Assembly: GCF_036549475.1 (NCBI RefSeq)
Contig: NZ_JAZHLI010000001.1
Coordinates: 1 to 64,000, forward strand
Length of the DNA: 64,000 nucleotides
Reading direction: 5' to 3'
Source: Aurantimonas sp036549475
Lineage (GTDB): Bacteria; Pseudomonadota; Alphaproteobacteria; Rhizobiales; Rhizobiaceae
A program made the translations under genes and the position numbers. Below, piece by piece: positions 24,646-33,508 of the stretch; within the stretch, counting starts at the first letter, position 1, and every line of letters begins with the position of its first letter. The notes below the pieces were generated by a model. The model was not told the origin of the DNA and did no database searches. It saw nothing but the letters and a program-made list of their open reading frames with translations.

Positions 24646-25152
24646 TCAGGCAGGCCCGGTCTCGGCCATGACGAAATCGGCGATCGCGGCGATATCGTCG
24701 AGGGCGAAGACCGGCAGCTGCGTTCCCGTCACATCATGATCGGCCGCAATCGCCGCGATCGCCGGGACGCTCTCCTGCATCGGCCGGCGGTCGAGCGCCC
24801 CGATCCGCCGGCACTCGATCTTGCGATGCGCCTCCCGCTTGAACCCCTCGACCAGGATGAGGTCACACGGCGACAGGCGGGCGACAATCTCCTGCAGGCT
24901 CGGCTCGGACTCGCCGCGCAGCTCGTGCATCAGCGCCCAGCGCTGCCCGGAAACGATCGCCACCTCACCAGCTCCGGCGATCCGATGGCGGAAGGAATCG
25001 GTCCCCTCCCTGTCGATCTCGAAGGCATGATGGGCGTGCTTGACCGTGGAGACCCGCAGGCCCCGTGCCGTGAGTTCCGTCACCAGCCGTTCGGTGAGGG
25101 TCGTCTTGCCGGAATTCTTCCAGCCCGTGATGCCGAATATGCGCTGTGTCAC
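24646..25152 (-). CDS. mobB: Molybdopterin-guanine dinucleotide biosynthesis protein MobB
   Basis: This is a GTP-binding protein that helps MobA attach GMP to molybdopterin. The P-loop is ITGWKNSGKTTLTERLV, followed by STVKHAHHAFEIDREGTDSFRHRIAGA and the PCDLILVEGFKREAHRKIE region, all standard for MobB. I prefer the GTG at 25152 (VTQRIFGITG), giving 168 residues; the frame is open to 25290. It ends 40 bases from the Arg/Asp-rich gene. It belongs to the molybdenum/tungsten island that continues to 50 kb, and it diverges from the broken regulator gene. Confidence 0.92.
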   Translation of the reverse strand: MTQRIFGITGWKNSGKTTLTERLVTELTARGLRVSTVKHAHHAFEIDREGTDSFRHRIAGAGEVAIVSGQRWALMHELRGESEPSLQEIVARLSPCDLILVEGFKREAHRKIECRRIGALDRRPMQESVPAIAAIAADHDVTGTQLPVFALDDIAAIADFVMAETGPA

Positions 25153-25316
25153 CGTGGCAATCGCCTTCTCGAACTCGTCTTGTCCCGCCACCGGGGATCG
25201 CGCCCATCTAGGCGAAGGTGGCAGGCCGGGTCGAGATGCGACGGCGTGCATGCCCGGCGGCCGGCGCTGCGCGATCAAGCGTTGCTGCAAACCGGGGGCT
25301 AAGGCTAGATGCCGCC

Positions 25317-26157
25317 ATGTCCGAAACCGTGCCCACCTATCTGACCACCCGTGAACTGGCCGATCTCCTGCGGATCAAGGAGCGCAAGGTCTACGATCTG
25401 GCCGCCAGCGGCGACGTGCCCTGCATCCGCGTCGTCGGCAAGCTGCTGTTCCCGCGCGCGGAGGTCGACGCCTGGATGGCCGCGTCCCGCTCCGGCCCGA
25501 TCGCCGGCGAGCGCGAATTGCCGATGATACTCGCCGGCAGCCACGATCCGTTGCTGGAATGGGCGCTGCGCCAGTCGGGGAGCGGGCTGGCGGCGTTCTT
25601 TGATGGCAGCCTCGACGGGATAGGCCGGGTGTCGCGGCGCGAGGCGGCGGCCTGCGCCACCCATGTCAGGGAAGCCGGCGGTGACTGGAACGTCGTCACG
25701 GTCCGCGACATGCTGGGCGACGCCCCGGTGGTACTGATCGAATTTGCCCGACGCCAATGCGGCCTGATCGTCGCGCCCGGCAATCCGCATGGGATCGCCT
25801 CTGTGAGCGACCTGGCGCCGCTGCGCTTTGCCCGGCGCCGGTCTCGACACGGATGCGCTGGCCGGACCGCCGGTGCCCGCCAAGACCGAGGACGACGTGG
25901 CCCGGCTGGTCCTGGACGGCAAGGCCGATGCGGGCTTCGGGCTCGCCGCGATGGCCGCCCAGTACCGGCTCGGTTTCGTCCCCCTTGCCGACGACCGATA
26001 CGACCTGCTGGTCTGGCGGCGCGCGTGGTTCGAGCCGCCGCTGCAGTCGCTGGCGCGGTTCCTGCATTCGGGCGAGTTCGCCGAGCGCGCCGCCGAGATG
26101 ACCGGATACGACGTCGGCGGCGCGGGCACCGTTCACTACAACGCTCCCGGCGCCTGA
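25317..26157 (+). pseudogene. Broken HTH/substrate-binding metal-responsive regulator
   Basis: An excisionase/MerR-type helix-turn-helix (TYLTTRELADLLRIKERKVYDLAASGDVPCIRVVGKLLFPRAEVDAWM) is followed by a periplasmic-binding-like domain of the PF12727 type (MILAGSHDPLLEWALRQSGSGLAAFFDGS ... GNPHGIASVSDLAPLRFARR). After about 25830 the homology continues one frame over (GAGLDTDALAGPPVPAKTEDDVARLVLDGKADAGFGLAAMAAQY ... GTVHYNAPGA). The usual RQPGAG-type ligand loop and following helix appear to be missing, so a short out-of-frame deletion is more likely than a one-base error. Intact relatives sit beside molybdate or tungstate importers and are presumed oxyanion sensors. It converges on tupA. 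Confidence 0.75.
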
Positions 26158-26204
26158 GCCGAAACGCGCCCTGGCGCGCCGGCCCCCTTGGACCGACGCC
26201 GGCG

Positions 26205-27029
26205 CTATTTGGCGTTCGGGAAGAACAGCTGCTGGCCGTCGGTCCTGAAGTTCGCAATGGCGGTCTGGCCTTCTGCGCCAGTCAGCCAGTCGATGAAGGC
26301 CTGGCCCGCTTCGGCCTTCACCGCAGGGTGCTTCTCCGGGTTCACGAGGATGACGCCATACTGGTTGAAGAGTTTGGGGTCGCCTTCGACGAGGATCTCG
26401 TGATCGCCCTTGTTGCCGAAGGAGATCCAGGTCGCGCGATCGGTCAGGGCGTAGGCGCCCATGCCGACACCGGTATTGAGGGTGGCGCCCATGCCCGATC
26501 CCGTCTCTCGGTACCAGCCGCCCGACGCCGCGCCAAGATCGACGCCTGCTCCCTGCCACAGACGCTGCTCCGCCTTGTGCGTGCCGCTGTCGTCGCCGCG
26601 CGAGGCGAAGGGCGCCTTCGCCGCGGCGATCGTGTCGAGCGCCGCTCCGGCATCCTTCATGCCCGCCACACCGGCCGGATCATCCTTCGGGCCGACGATG
26701 ACGAAGTCGTTGTACATCACGTCGAAGCGCTCGACGCCGCCGCCATCGGCGACGAATTGCTCCTCGGCGGGTTTGGCATGGACCAGCAGCACGTCGCCGT
26801 CGCCGTTCTCGGCGTTCTTGATCGCCTGGCCGGTGCCGACCGCGACGATGCGGACCTCGATGCCGGACGTTTCGGTGAAGCCCGGCAGGATCGCATCCAG
26901 CAGGCCGGAATTCTGGGTCGACGTCGTCGACTGGACGACGATGAAGTCCGCCTGTGCCGCAGCCGGAGCGACCATCGCCCCCAGCGTCATCGAGATGATG
27001 GCGACAGCCCCGATCAGTTGCGTCTTCAC
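26205..27029 (-). CDS. tupA: Tungstate ABC transporter substrate-binding protein TupA-like
   Basis: This is the periplasmic binding protein for tungstate (or molybdate), 274 residues with a cleavable signal peptide (MKTQLIGAVAIISMTLGAMVAPAAAQ). TupA-type oxyanion contacts are visible: VVQSTTSTQNSGLLDAILPGF near the N-terminus and PFASRGDDSGTHKAEQRLW in the middle. It is the first-listed but last-transcribed gene of the tupB-tupC-tupA cluster, with 26 bases to tupC. Together with the formate dehydrogenase next door it suggests a tungsten- or molybdenum-dependent enzyme. Confidence 0.92.
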   Translation of the reverse strand: MKTQLIGAVAIISMTLGAMVAPAAAQADFIVVQSTTSTQNSGLLDAILPGFTETSGIEVRIVAVGTGQAIKNAENGDGDVLLVHAKPAEEQFVADGGGVERFDVMYNDFVIVGPKDDPAGVAGMKDAGAALDTIAAAKAPFASRGDDSGTHKAEQRLWQGAGVDLGAASGGWYRETGSGMGATLNTGVGMGAYALTDRATWISFGNKGDHEILVEGDPKLFNQYGVILVNPEKHPAVKAEAGQAFIDWLTGAEGQTAIANFRTDGQQLFFPNAK

Positions 27030-27055
27030 GCGTTCCTCCTTGCCCGCAAGCGGCG

Positions 27056-27850
27056 CTACAGAACGAGCCCGCCGGCGAGAAACTCTCGCGCCGGCTGAGA
27101 CAAGGGCTCGTCGAAAAATCGCCCGCCCGGTGTCTGCTCGGTGATCCGGCCGCGATGGACGAAGACGATCTCGGCGCCCAGGCGGCGGGCCTGGCCGATG
27201 TCGTGGGTCACCATCACGATCTTGGTTCCGGCGTCGGCAACGCGGCGCAGCAGGATCTCGATCGCCTGGGTGGCGCCGGGATCGAGGCTCGAGGTCGGCT
27301 CGTCCATGAACAGGATGTCCGGCGAGGTCGAGATCGCACGGACCACCGCCAGCCGCTGCTGCTCGCCGCCCGACAGGGTTCGCGCGGGCTGGTTGCCTCG
27401 GTCGGCGAGGTCGCCGATGGCGAGCAATTGCGCGACCCGCTCCCTGCGCGCGGCGCGCGCCAGGCCATGCACCTTCAGGGCGTAGTCGATATTGGCGGCG
27501 ACGGACCGGCGCAGCAGGACCGGGCGCTGGAAGACCATCGCCTGCCGGCGGCGCACCCTGGGGCCGATGGCCTGGCCGTTGAAGCTCATCCGCCCGGATG
27601 CGGGCGCGATCAGCCCGTGCAGCAGCCGCAGAAGCAGGCTCTTGCCTGCCCCGTTCGGGCCGAGGATCAGGGTCGGCGCGCCGGGCGCGATGGTCAGGCC
27701 CGCCACATCCAGCAAGGTTCGACCACCGGCGCGGAACACGAGGTTCTCGGCGCGGATCGGCAGGACCGATGCGCGATACGCGTCATCAGTTAGGCTGGCC
27801 TGCGCCGGTGCGATGCCGGCATAGCTGTGGATGGCGAGGTCCTCACGCAT
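27056..27850 (-). CDS. tupC: Tungstate ABC transporter ATP-binding protein TupC-like
   Basis: This is the ATPase subunit of the tungstate importer, 264 residues. The Walker A motif is LGPNGAGKSLLLRLL, the Q-loop lies in MVFQRPVLLRRSV, the signature is LSGGEQQRLAVVRAI, Walker B is ILFMDEPTSSLD and the switch His is in VMVTHDIGQARRLG. The first 30 residues (MREDLAIHSYAGIAPAQASLTDDAYRASVLPI) precede the ABC domain and are unusual, so the start could be internal. It overlaps the tupB stop by 8 bases. Confidence 0.92.
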   Translation of the reverse strand: MREDLAIHSYAGIAPAQASLTDDAYRASVLPIRAENLVFRAGGRTLLDVAGLTIAPGAPTLILGPNGAGKSLLLRLLHGLIAPASGRMSFNGQAIGPRVRRRQAMVFQRPVLLRRSVAANIDYALKVHGLARAARRERVAQLLAIGDLADRGNQPARTLSGGEQQRLAVVRAISTSPDILFMDEPTSSLDPGATQAIEILLRRVADAGTKIVMVTHDIGQARRLGAEIVFVHRGRITEQTPGGRFFDEPLSQPAREFLAGGLVL

Positions 27851-28550
27851 GGGCGACCTGCGGCCGGCTCGCGCTCAACAGCCCCACCGAGGCGTTGATC
27901 GCGATCGCGATGATCAGGAGGATCGCGCCCAGGGCGAGCGCCAGGGACAGGTTGCCCTTCGAGGTCTCCAGGGCCACCGCCGTCGTCATCACCCGGGTGA
28001 CGTGGTTGATGTTGCCCCCGACGATGATGACGGCGCCGACTTCCGCGATGGCACGGCCGAATCCCGCCAGCAGCGCCGTGACGAGACTGTGCCGTCCGTC
28101 CCAGAGCAGCGTCGGGACGGCCGCGATGCGGGAGACGCCGAAGGAACGGAGCTGTTCGGAATATTCGGCGTCGAGGTCCTCGACAACCTGCCGCGTCAGC
28201 GCTGCGACGATGGGCACCACCAGCACCACCTGCGCGACGATCATCGCGGCCGGCGTGTAGAGCATCTGCAGGACCCCGAGCGGGCCGGCATTCGACAGCA
28301 TCAGATAGACCAGCAGGCCGACCACGACGGGTGGCAGCCCCATCAGCGCGTTGAGCAGCACGATGGCCACGCGGCGGAACGGAAACCGTCCGACGGCCAG
28401 AAGGGCGCCCAGCGGCATGCCGATCGCCGCGGCGATCACCACAGCGGTGACGGAAACCCGGAGCGACAGGAGGACGATGGACCACAGCTCCGGGTCGCCC
28501 GAAAGGATCAAGCCCGCAGCCAGCGAGAACGATTCTGCAATTTCCTGCAT
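27843..28550 (-). CDS. tupB: Tungstate ABC transporter permease TupB-like
   Basis: This is the membrane subunit of the tungstate importer, 235 residues with five to six hydrophobic segments. The TupB/WtpB pattern is visible: SIVLLSLRVSVTAVVIAAAIGMPLGALLAVGRFPFRR, the NALMGLPPVVVGLLVYLMLSNAGPLG stretch and the cytoplasmic EAA-type loop QLRSFGVSRIAAVPTLLWDGRHSLVTALLAGFGRAIAEVGAVIIVGGNI. It is the first gene of the minus-strand tup operon and diverges from the formate dehydrogenase operon across an AT-rich region. Confidence 0.92.
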   Translation of the reverse strand: MQEIAESFSLAAGLILSGDPELWSIVLLSLRVSVTAVVIAAAIGMPLGALLAVGRFPFRRVAIVLLNALMGLPPVVVGLLVYLMLSNAGPLGVLQMLYTPAAMIVAQVVLVVPIVAALTRQVVEDLDAEYSEQLRSFGVSRIAAVPTLLWDGRHSLVTALLAGFGRAIAEVGAVIIVGGNINHVTRVMTTAVALETSKGNLSLALALGAILLIIAIAINASVGLLSASRPQVAHA

Positions 28551-28818
28551 TTTTGAGTTTTTGCTTCGCTCCCTGGTTCGTCTGACAGCAATATGACAGG
28601 GAACGCAGGATAATTCCAGATTAAGGAACTGTTACCGCCTGTGGCTCGCGGCGGACCATAGCGTCGAGGTCAAACAAGCCTCCCGCACTGCAACACCCAG
28701 TATTTAAAGTTGAGTAGTATCATCTAGTTTAAGTAAGCGACCGGGAGACATTGCCGCATCTTGAGAAAAGCGTTGTCGGACCGCTGATTTGTTGCTCTAA
28801 TGAGGTGGGAGAAAAGCC
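28551..28818. promoter_or_regulatory. AT-rich divergent control region between tupBCA and formate dehydrogenase operons
   Basis: This 268-base gap is markedly AT-richer than its surroundings, particularly 28551-28640 and 28700-28760 (for example TATTTAAAGTTGAGTAGTAT). TGACAG is repeated at about 28588 and 28602. It must hold the promoters of the tungstate importer (minus) and the formate dehydrogenase chaperone (plus). I could not identify a ModE/TunR box or molybdenum-cofactor riboswitch with confidence. Confidence 0.5.
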
Positions 28819-29424
28819 TTGCAGACCAACAATCTCGCTGTAACGACGGAACCGGCCGAAGCCGAGGCCTTGCGCGCCAACCTCTACAGGTTGCTGGCCC
28901 GCATCCTTGCGCAGCCGATGGACGAATCGCTGCTGCTCACGCTGCGGGGCCTGTCCGGCGACAGCAGCCTGTTGGGCCAGGGCATCGGTGAACTGGCGGC
29001 ACAGGCCGCCGCTACATCGCTTGCCGAGGCGCACGCGGAATATCAGGAGCTGTTCATCGGGGTCGGGCGCGGCGAACTCGTGCCCTACGGCTCCTATTAT
29101 CTCACCGGATTTCTCCACGAGAAGCCGCTGGCGCGCCTGCGCAGCGACATGGTGCCGCTCGGCATCGCCCGCTCCGACGACAGCCGCGATCCGGAAGACC
29201 ATGCCGGCGCCCTGATGGAGATGATGGCGGGGCTGATCGACGGCGCCTTCGGCCAGGTCCAGCCGCTGGCGGTCCAGAAGGATTTCTTCCGCAAGCACGT
29301 GGGCTCGTGGGCCGGGCACTTCTTCGCCGATCTCGAGACCAGCCGGTCGGCGCTTCTGTATCGCCCGGTCGGCACGGTCGGCCGTCATTTCATGGCCATC
29401 GAGGAATCGGGCTTCGACATGTAG
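28819..29424 (+). CDS. TorD/DmsD family chaperone
   Basis: This is a cytoplasmic chaperone of 201 residues for a Tat-exported molybdoenzyme, here the formate dehydrogenase. The family helical fold is recognisable (EAEALRANLYRLLARILAQPMDESLLLTLRGLSGD; AHAEYQELFIGVGRGELVPYGSYYLTGFLHEKPLARLRSDM; HVGSWAGHFFADLETS). The E-Y-x-x-L-F and PYGSYYLTGF motifs are those that bind the twin-arginine leader and cofactor. The start is TTG at 28819 after GGTGGGAG. It opens the operon, followed by a Tat-leader protein and the catalytic subunit. Confidence 0.9.
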   Translation: MQTNNLAVTTEPAEAEALRANLYRLLARILAQPMDESLLLTLRGLSGDSSLLGQGIGELAAQAAATSLAEAHAEYQELFIGVGRGELVPYGSYYLTGFLHEKPLARLRSDMVPLGIARSDDSRDPEDHAGALMEMMAGLIDGAFGQVQPLAVQKDFFRKHVGSWAGHFFADLETSRSALLYRPVGTVGRHFMAIEESGFDM

Positions 29425-29502
29425 CCGCAGAACCGGCGGGGAGCACGGCGCCCCGCAGCAGTAAGGAACCAGGGCCAGGCCCTGCGACGACGGAGAAGCA
29501 GG

Positions 29503-29712
29503 ATGAGCGACAAGGACACGGGAATGAAGGACGCAATCAAGGCCGACCGCCGGGCTTTCCTGAAATTCGCGGGGCTGGGCAGCGTCGCCGGTGGCGCGGC
29601 GCTGGTCACCGGCGCTCCCGCCGAAGCGGAGATGACCGATCAGGACACGGCCGGCGCGGGCTACCGCGAAACCGACCATGTGAAGACATTCTACAAGACG
29701 GCACGGTTCTAA
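29503..29712 (+). CDS. Formate dehydrogenase region Tat-targeted small protein
   Basis: This is a 69-residue protein with a twin-arginine leader (ADRRAFLKFAGLGSVAGGAALVTG) and a short tail ending ETDHVKTFYKTARF. It matches the small Tat-substrate family found beside formate dehydrogenase genes (as in TIGR02811). The tail is so short that the mature peptide would be about 35 residues. It may assist assembly or export of the enzyme, but its role is unknown. It lies 57 bases before the catalytic subunit. Confidence 0.85.
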   Translation: MSDKDTGMKDAIKADRRAFLKFAGLGSVAGGAALVTGAPAEAEMTDQDTAGAGYRETDHVKTFYKTARF

Positions 29713-29769
29713 CCCTCTCGACAGGCAATCGGACTGCGGGCGGCCGCACATCAGGGATCGGAGACAGCA

Positions 29770-32760
29770 ATGCTCAGGAAAAAGGCAAATGGCGCGGCGC
29801 GGAGCAACCGGATGGTCTCGGCGCTGTCGGAGCTGGGAACGGCCGCGGTTGATCGCCGGACATTCCTGAAGCGCTCGGGCCTCACCATCGGTGGCGCGGC
29901 CGCCGTCGCGACCCTGTCCGGCGGCATGGTGCGCCGGGCCGAGGCGGCCGGCGAGACGGCCACCGGCGAGATGGAGATCCGCAAGTCGGTCTGCACCCAT
30001 TGCTCGGTCGGCTGCACGGTCATCGCCGAGGTGTCCAACGGCGTCTGGGTCGGCCAAGAGCCCGGCTTCGATTCACCGTTCAACCTGGGCGCCCATTGCG
30101 CCAAGGGCGCCTCGGTGCGCGAGCACGCCCATGGCGAACGCCGCCTGAAATACCCGATGAAGCTCGTCGGCGGCAAATGGCAGCGCATCAGCTGGGACGA
30201 GGCGATCAACGAGATCGGCGACAAGATGCTGGAGGTCCGCGAGGCCGCCGGTCCCGATTCCGTCTACTGGCTCGGCTCGGCCAAGCATTCCAACGAGCAG
30301 TCCTACCTGATCCGAAAGTTCGCCGCCTATTGGGGCACGAACAACATCGACCACCAGGCGCGGATCTGCCACTCCACCACGGTCGCAGGTGTCGCCAACA
30401 CCTGGGGCTACGGTGCGATGACGAATTCCTACAACGACATCCACAATTCTCGGGCGATCTTCCTGATCGGCGGCAACCCGGCCGAGGCGCATCCGGTCTC
30501 GCTGCTGCATCTGTTGAAGGCCAAGGAAGAGAACAACGCGCCGCTGATCGTCTGCGACCCGCGCTTCACGCGCACCGCGGCCCATGCCGACGAATTCGTC
30601 CGGTTCCGGCCGGGCACCGACGTCGCGCTGATATGGGGCGTTCTCTACCACATCTTCGAGAATGGCTGGGAGGACAAGGAGTTCATCAACAGCCGCGTCT
30701 GGGGGATGGACCAGATCCGCACCGAGGTCGCGCGCTGGACGCCCGACGAGGTCGAGCGGGTCACCGGCGTTCCGGGCTCGCAGCTCCAGCGCGTGGCGCG
30801 CACCCTGGCGGAAAGCCGCCCGGCGACGCTGATCTGGTGCATGGGCGGCACCCAGCACACCAACGGCAACAACAACACCCGCGCCTACTGCATCCTGCAG
30901 CTGGCACTCGGCAACATGGGCAAGGCCGGCGGCGGCACCAACATCTTCCGCGGCCATGACAACGTGCAGGGCGCGACGGACCTGGGTGTCCTGGCCGACA
31001 CGCTGCCGGGCTATTACGGCCTGACCCCCGGCTCCTGGGCCCATTGGGCGCGGGTCTGGGACGAGGAACTCGACTGGCTGAAAGGCCGCTTCGCCGTCAT
31101 GCCGGGGGCCGGCGACGAGGGCAAGGACCGCCTGATGATGAACGAGACCGGCATTCCGGTCTCGCGCTGGATCGACGGCGTTCTGGAGGCGCGGGAAAAC
31201 CTCGAGCAGCCCGACAACACCAAGGTGATGGTGTTCTGGGGCCATGCGCCGAACTCGCAGACCCGCCTGCCGGAAATGCAGAAGGCGATGGGCATGCTGG
31301 AGATGCTGGTCGTCATCGACCCGTATCCGACGATGACCGCCGTCCTGCAGGACCGCACCGATGGCGTCTACCTGCTGCCGGCCTCGACGCAGTTCGAGAC
31401 GTCCGGCTCGGTCACCGCGTCGAACCGGTCGCTGCAGTGGCGCGAGAAGGTGGTCGAGCCGCTGTTCGAGTCCCTGCCCGACCATGTGATCATGCACAAA
31501 TTCGCGGAGAAGTTCGGCTTCGCCGACCGCATGTTCCGCCACATCGAGGTCAAAGACGGCGAGCCGGTCATCGAGGACATCACCCGCGAATTCAACCGCG
31601 GCATGTGGACGATCGGCTACACCGGCCAGTCGCCGGAGCGCATGAAGTCGCACATGCAGAATCAGCAGACCTTCGACCGGACGACGCTGCGCGGCGTCGG
31701 CGGTCCGCATGACGGCGAGTTCTACGGCATGCCCTGGCCGTGCTGGGGCACCGCGGAGATGAAGCACAGCGGCTCGGCCAATCTCTACGACACCTCCATT
31801 CCGGTGGCGCAGGGCGGCATGGGCTTCAGGGCTCGCTTCGGCGTCGAGCGCGACGGCGACAATCTTCTGGCCGAAGGCTCCTGGCCGGTCGGCTCCGAGA
31901 TCGAGGACGGCTATCCGGAATTCACCTTCGCCATGCTCAAGGAGCTCGGCTGGGACAAGGATCTGACGCCGTACGAGCGCCGTTATATCGACTATGTGGC
32001 CGGCTACGCCGACCAGCGGCCGAACCAGGGCGACGATGTCGGCGAGCAGTCGCAGACGGGTCCGATCCCGTCGGACTACGACGAGAAGATCGGCGGCGTG
32101 AACTGGAAGACCGACCTGTCGGGCGGCATCCAGCGCGTGGCGATCGCCCATGGCTGCGCCCCTTACGGCAACGCCAAGGCCCGCGCCGTGGTCTGGACCT
32201 TCCCCGATCCGGTCCCGATCCATCGCGAGCCGCTCTACACGCCGCGCCGCGACCTGGTGACGGACTATCCGACCTATGAGGACAAGACCTTCTGGCGCGT
32301 GCCGACGGCCTTTGCCTCGATCCAGAAGAACGACTATTCCCAGGATTTCCCGATGATCATGACGTCGGGGCGTCTGGTGGAATACGAGGGCGGCGGCGAC
32401 GAGTCCCGCTCCAATCCGTGGCTTGCCGAACTGCAGCAGGACATGTTCGTCGAGATCAATCCGTCGGACGCCAACGATCTCGGCCTTCGCGACCGCGACA
32501 CGGTATGGCTGCACAGCCCTGAGGGCGGCAAGATCCGCATCATGGCGATGGTGACCGAGCGCGTGGGCCGCGGCGTGGTGTTCACGCCCTTCCACTTCGG
32601 CGGCTACTTCCAGGGCAACGACCAGCGCGGAAAATATCCGGACGGCGCCGACCCCTACGTGCTCGGCGAAGCCTGCAACACGGCACAGACCTACGGCTAC
32701 GATTCCGTGACGCAGATGCAGGAAACCAAGACCACGCTCTGCCGGATCGAACGGGCGTAA
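29770..32760 (+). CDS. fdhA: Formate dehydrogenase alpha (catalytic) subunit
   Basis: This is the molybdopterin-dependent catalytic subunit that oxidises formate to CO2, 996 residues. A Tat signal (Arg29-Arg30, DRRTFLKRSGLTIGG) implies periplasmic location. The proximal [4Fe-4S] cluster is bound by Cys75, Cys78, Cys82 and Cys110 (CTHCSVGC ... CAKG). The metal ligand position is Cys200 in HQARICHS (TGC), so this is a cysteine enzyme, not a selenoprotein. His201 follows as in the family. The C-terminal dinucleotide-binding domain (about 850-990, RLVEYEGGGDESRSNPWLAEL) is complete. The metal could be Mo or W, and the adjacent tup genes favour W being at least available. Confidence 0.95.
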   Translation: MLRKKANGAARSNRMVSALSELGTAAVDRRTFLKRSGLTIGGAAAVATLSGGMVRRAEAAGETATGEMEIRKSVCTHCSVGCTVIAEVSNGVWVGQEPGFDSPFNLGAHCAKGASVREHAHGERRLKYPMKLVGGKWQRISWDEAINEIGDKMLEVREAAGPDSVYWLGSAKHSNEQSYLIRKFAAYWGTNNIDHQARICHSTTVAGVANTWGYGAMTNSYNDIHNSRAIFLIGGNPAEAHPVSLLHLLKAKEENNAPLIVCDPRFTRTAAHADEFVRFRPGTDVALIWGVLYHIFENGWEDKEFINSRVWGMDQIRTEVARWTPDEVERVTGVPGSQLQRVARTLAESRPATLIWCMGGTQHTNGNNNTRAYCILQLALGNMGKAGGGTNIFRGHDNVQGATDLGVLADTLPGYYGLTPGSWAHWARVWDEELDWLKGRFAVMPGAGDEGKDRLMMNETGIPVSRWIDGVLEARENLEQPDNTKVMVFWGHAPNSQTRLPEMQKAMGMLEMLVVIDPYPTMTAVLQDRTDGVYLLPASTQFETSGSVTASNRSLQWREKVVEPLFESLPDHVIMHKFAEKFGFADRMFRHIEVKDGEPVIEDITREFNRGMWTIGYTGQSPERMKSHMQNQQTFDRTTLRGVGGPHDGEFYGMPWPCWGTAEMKHSGSANLYDTSIPVAQGGMGFRARFGVERDGDNLLAEGSWPVGSEIEDGYPEFTFAMLKELGWDKDLTPYERRYIDYVAGYADQRPNQGDDVGEQSQTGPIPSDYDEKIGGVNWKTDLSGGIQRVAIAHGCAPYGNAKARAVVWTFPDPVPIHREPLYTPRRDLVTDYPTYEDKTFWRVPTAFASIQKNDYSQDFPMIMTSGRLVEYEGGGDESRSNPWLAELQQDMFVEINPSDANDLGLRDRDTVWLHSPEGGKIRIMAMVTERVGRGVVFTPFHFGGYFQGNDQRGKYPDGADPYVLGEACNTAQTYGYDSVTQMQETKTTLCRIERA

Positions 32761-32775
32761 GGGAGGATCAGACCA

Positions 32776-33372
32776 ATGGCACGAATGAAGTTCCTCTGCG
32801 ACGCCGAGCGCTGCATCGAATGCAACGCCTGCGTAACCGCCTGCAAGAACGAGCATGAGGTTCCGTGGGGCGTGAACCGCCGGCGCGTCGTCACCATCAA
32901 TGACGGCAAGCCGGGCGAGCGGTCGATCTCGGTCGCCTGCATGCACTGCTCCGACGCACCCTGCATGGCGGTCTGCCCGGTGGACTGCTTCTACCAGACC
33001 TCCGATGGCGTGGTCCTGCACTCCAAGGACCTGTGCATCGGCTGCGGCTACTGCTTCTACGCCTGCCCGTTCGGCGCGCCGCAATATCCGCAGGCGTCGA
33101 ACTTCGGCTCGCGCGGCAAGATGGACAAGTGCACCTTCTGTGCCGGCGGTCCGGAAGAGGACAATTCGGCGGTGGAGTTCCAGAAATACGGGCGCAACCG
33201 CCTGGCCGAGGGCAAGCTGCCGCTCTGTGCGGAGATGTGCTCGACCAAGGCGCTGCTGGCCGGCGACGGCGACACCGTGTCGTCGATCTATCGCGAGCGC
33301 GTCGTGGCCCGCGGCTTCGGCGCCGGCGCCTGGGGCTGGGGCACCGCCTACGACCAGAAGCTGGGCGGCTGA
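32776..33372 (+). CDS. fdhB: Formate dehydrogenase beta (iron-sulfur) subunit
   Basis: This is the electron-transfer subunit with four [4Fe-4S] clusters, 198 residues. Cysteine motifs in order are CIECNACVTAC, CMHCSDAPCMAVCPVDC, CIGCGYCFYACPFG and CTFCAGG with CAEMC. It has no signal peptide and no C-terminal transmembrane anchor, unlike E. coli FdnH/FdoH, so it is expected to cross with the alpha subunit by hitchhiking and to dock on the cytochrome b subunit. It follows fdhA by 15 bases. Confidence 0.95.
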   Translation: MARMKFLCDAERCIECNACVTACKNEHEVPWGVNRRRVVTINDGKPGERSISVACMHCSDAPCMAVCPVDCFYQTSDGVVLHSKDLCIGCGYCFYACPFGAPQYPQASNFGSRGKMDKCTFCAGGPEEDNSAVEFQKYGRNRLAEGKLPLCAEMCSTKALLAGDGDTVSSIYRERVVARGFGAGAWGWGTAYDQKLGG

Positions 33373-33508
33373 CGCGGCCTTTGCCGAGAGGCATGGCGGA
33401 TGGCTCCGGTCGTCCGCCGCGCCACGACCGGCGGCGTGGGACGTCACCGCTTTCGCCGCTGCCGGGTCCTGAAACCCGCATCTTTCCACCCGTACGGGGA
33501 TAGAGGAC

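Noticed and set aside
28621..28635. CtrA-like box TTAA-N7-TTAC upstream of the formate dehydrogenase operon; a similar half-fit (N8) at 20947-20962 before gapR
   Set aside because: Seven of eight bases at one site and wrong spacing at the other are not beyond chance, and neither position is placed convincingly relative to a promoter.
28806..28825. Sigma-54-like GG/GC promoter
   Set aside because: The spacing between GG and GC is 11-12 rather than 10, and the GC element overlaps the TTG start codon of the chaperone gene.
30340..30380. Selenocysteine codon in the formate dehydrogenase active site
   Set aside because: The codon at 30367 is TGC, so a normal cysteine. No in-frame TGA is present in the gene.
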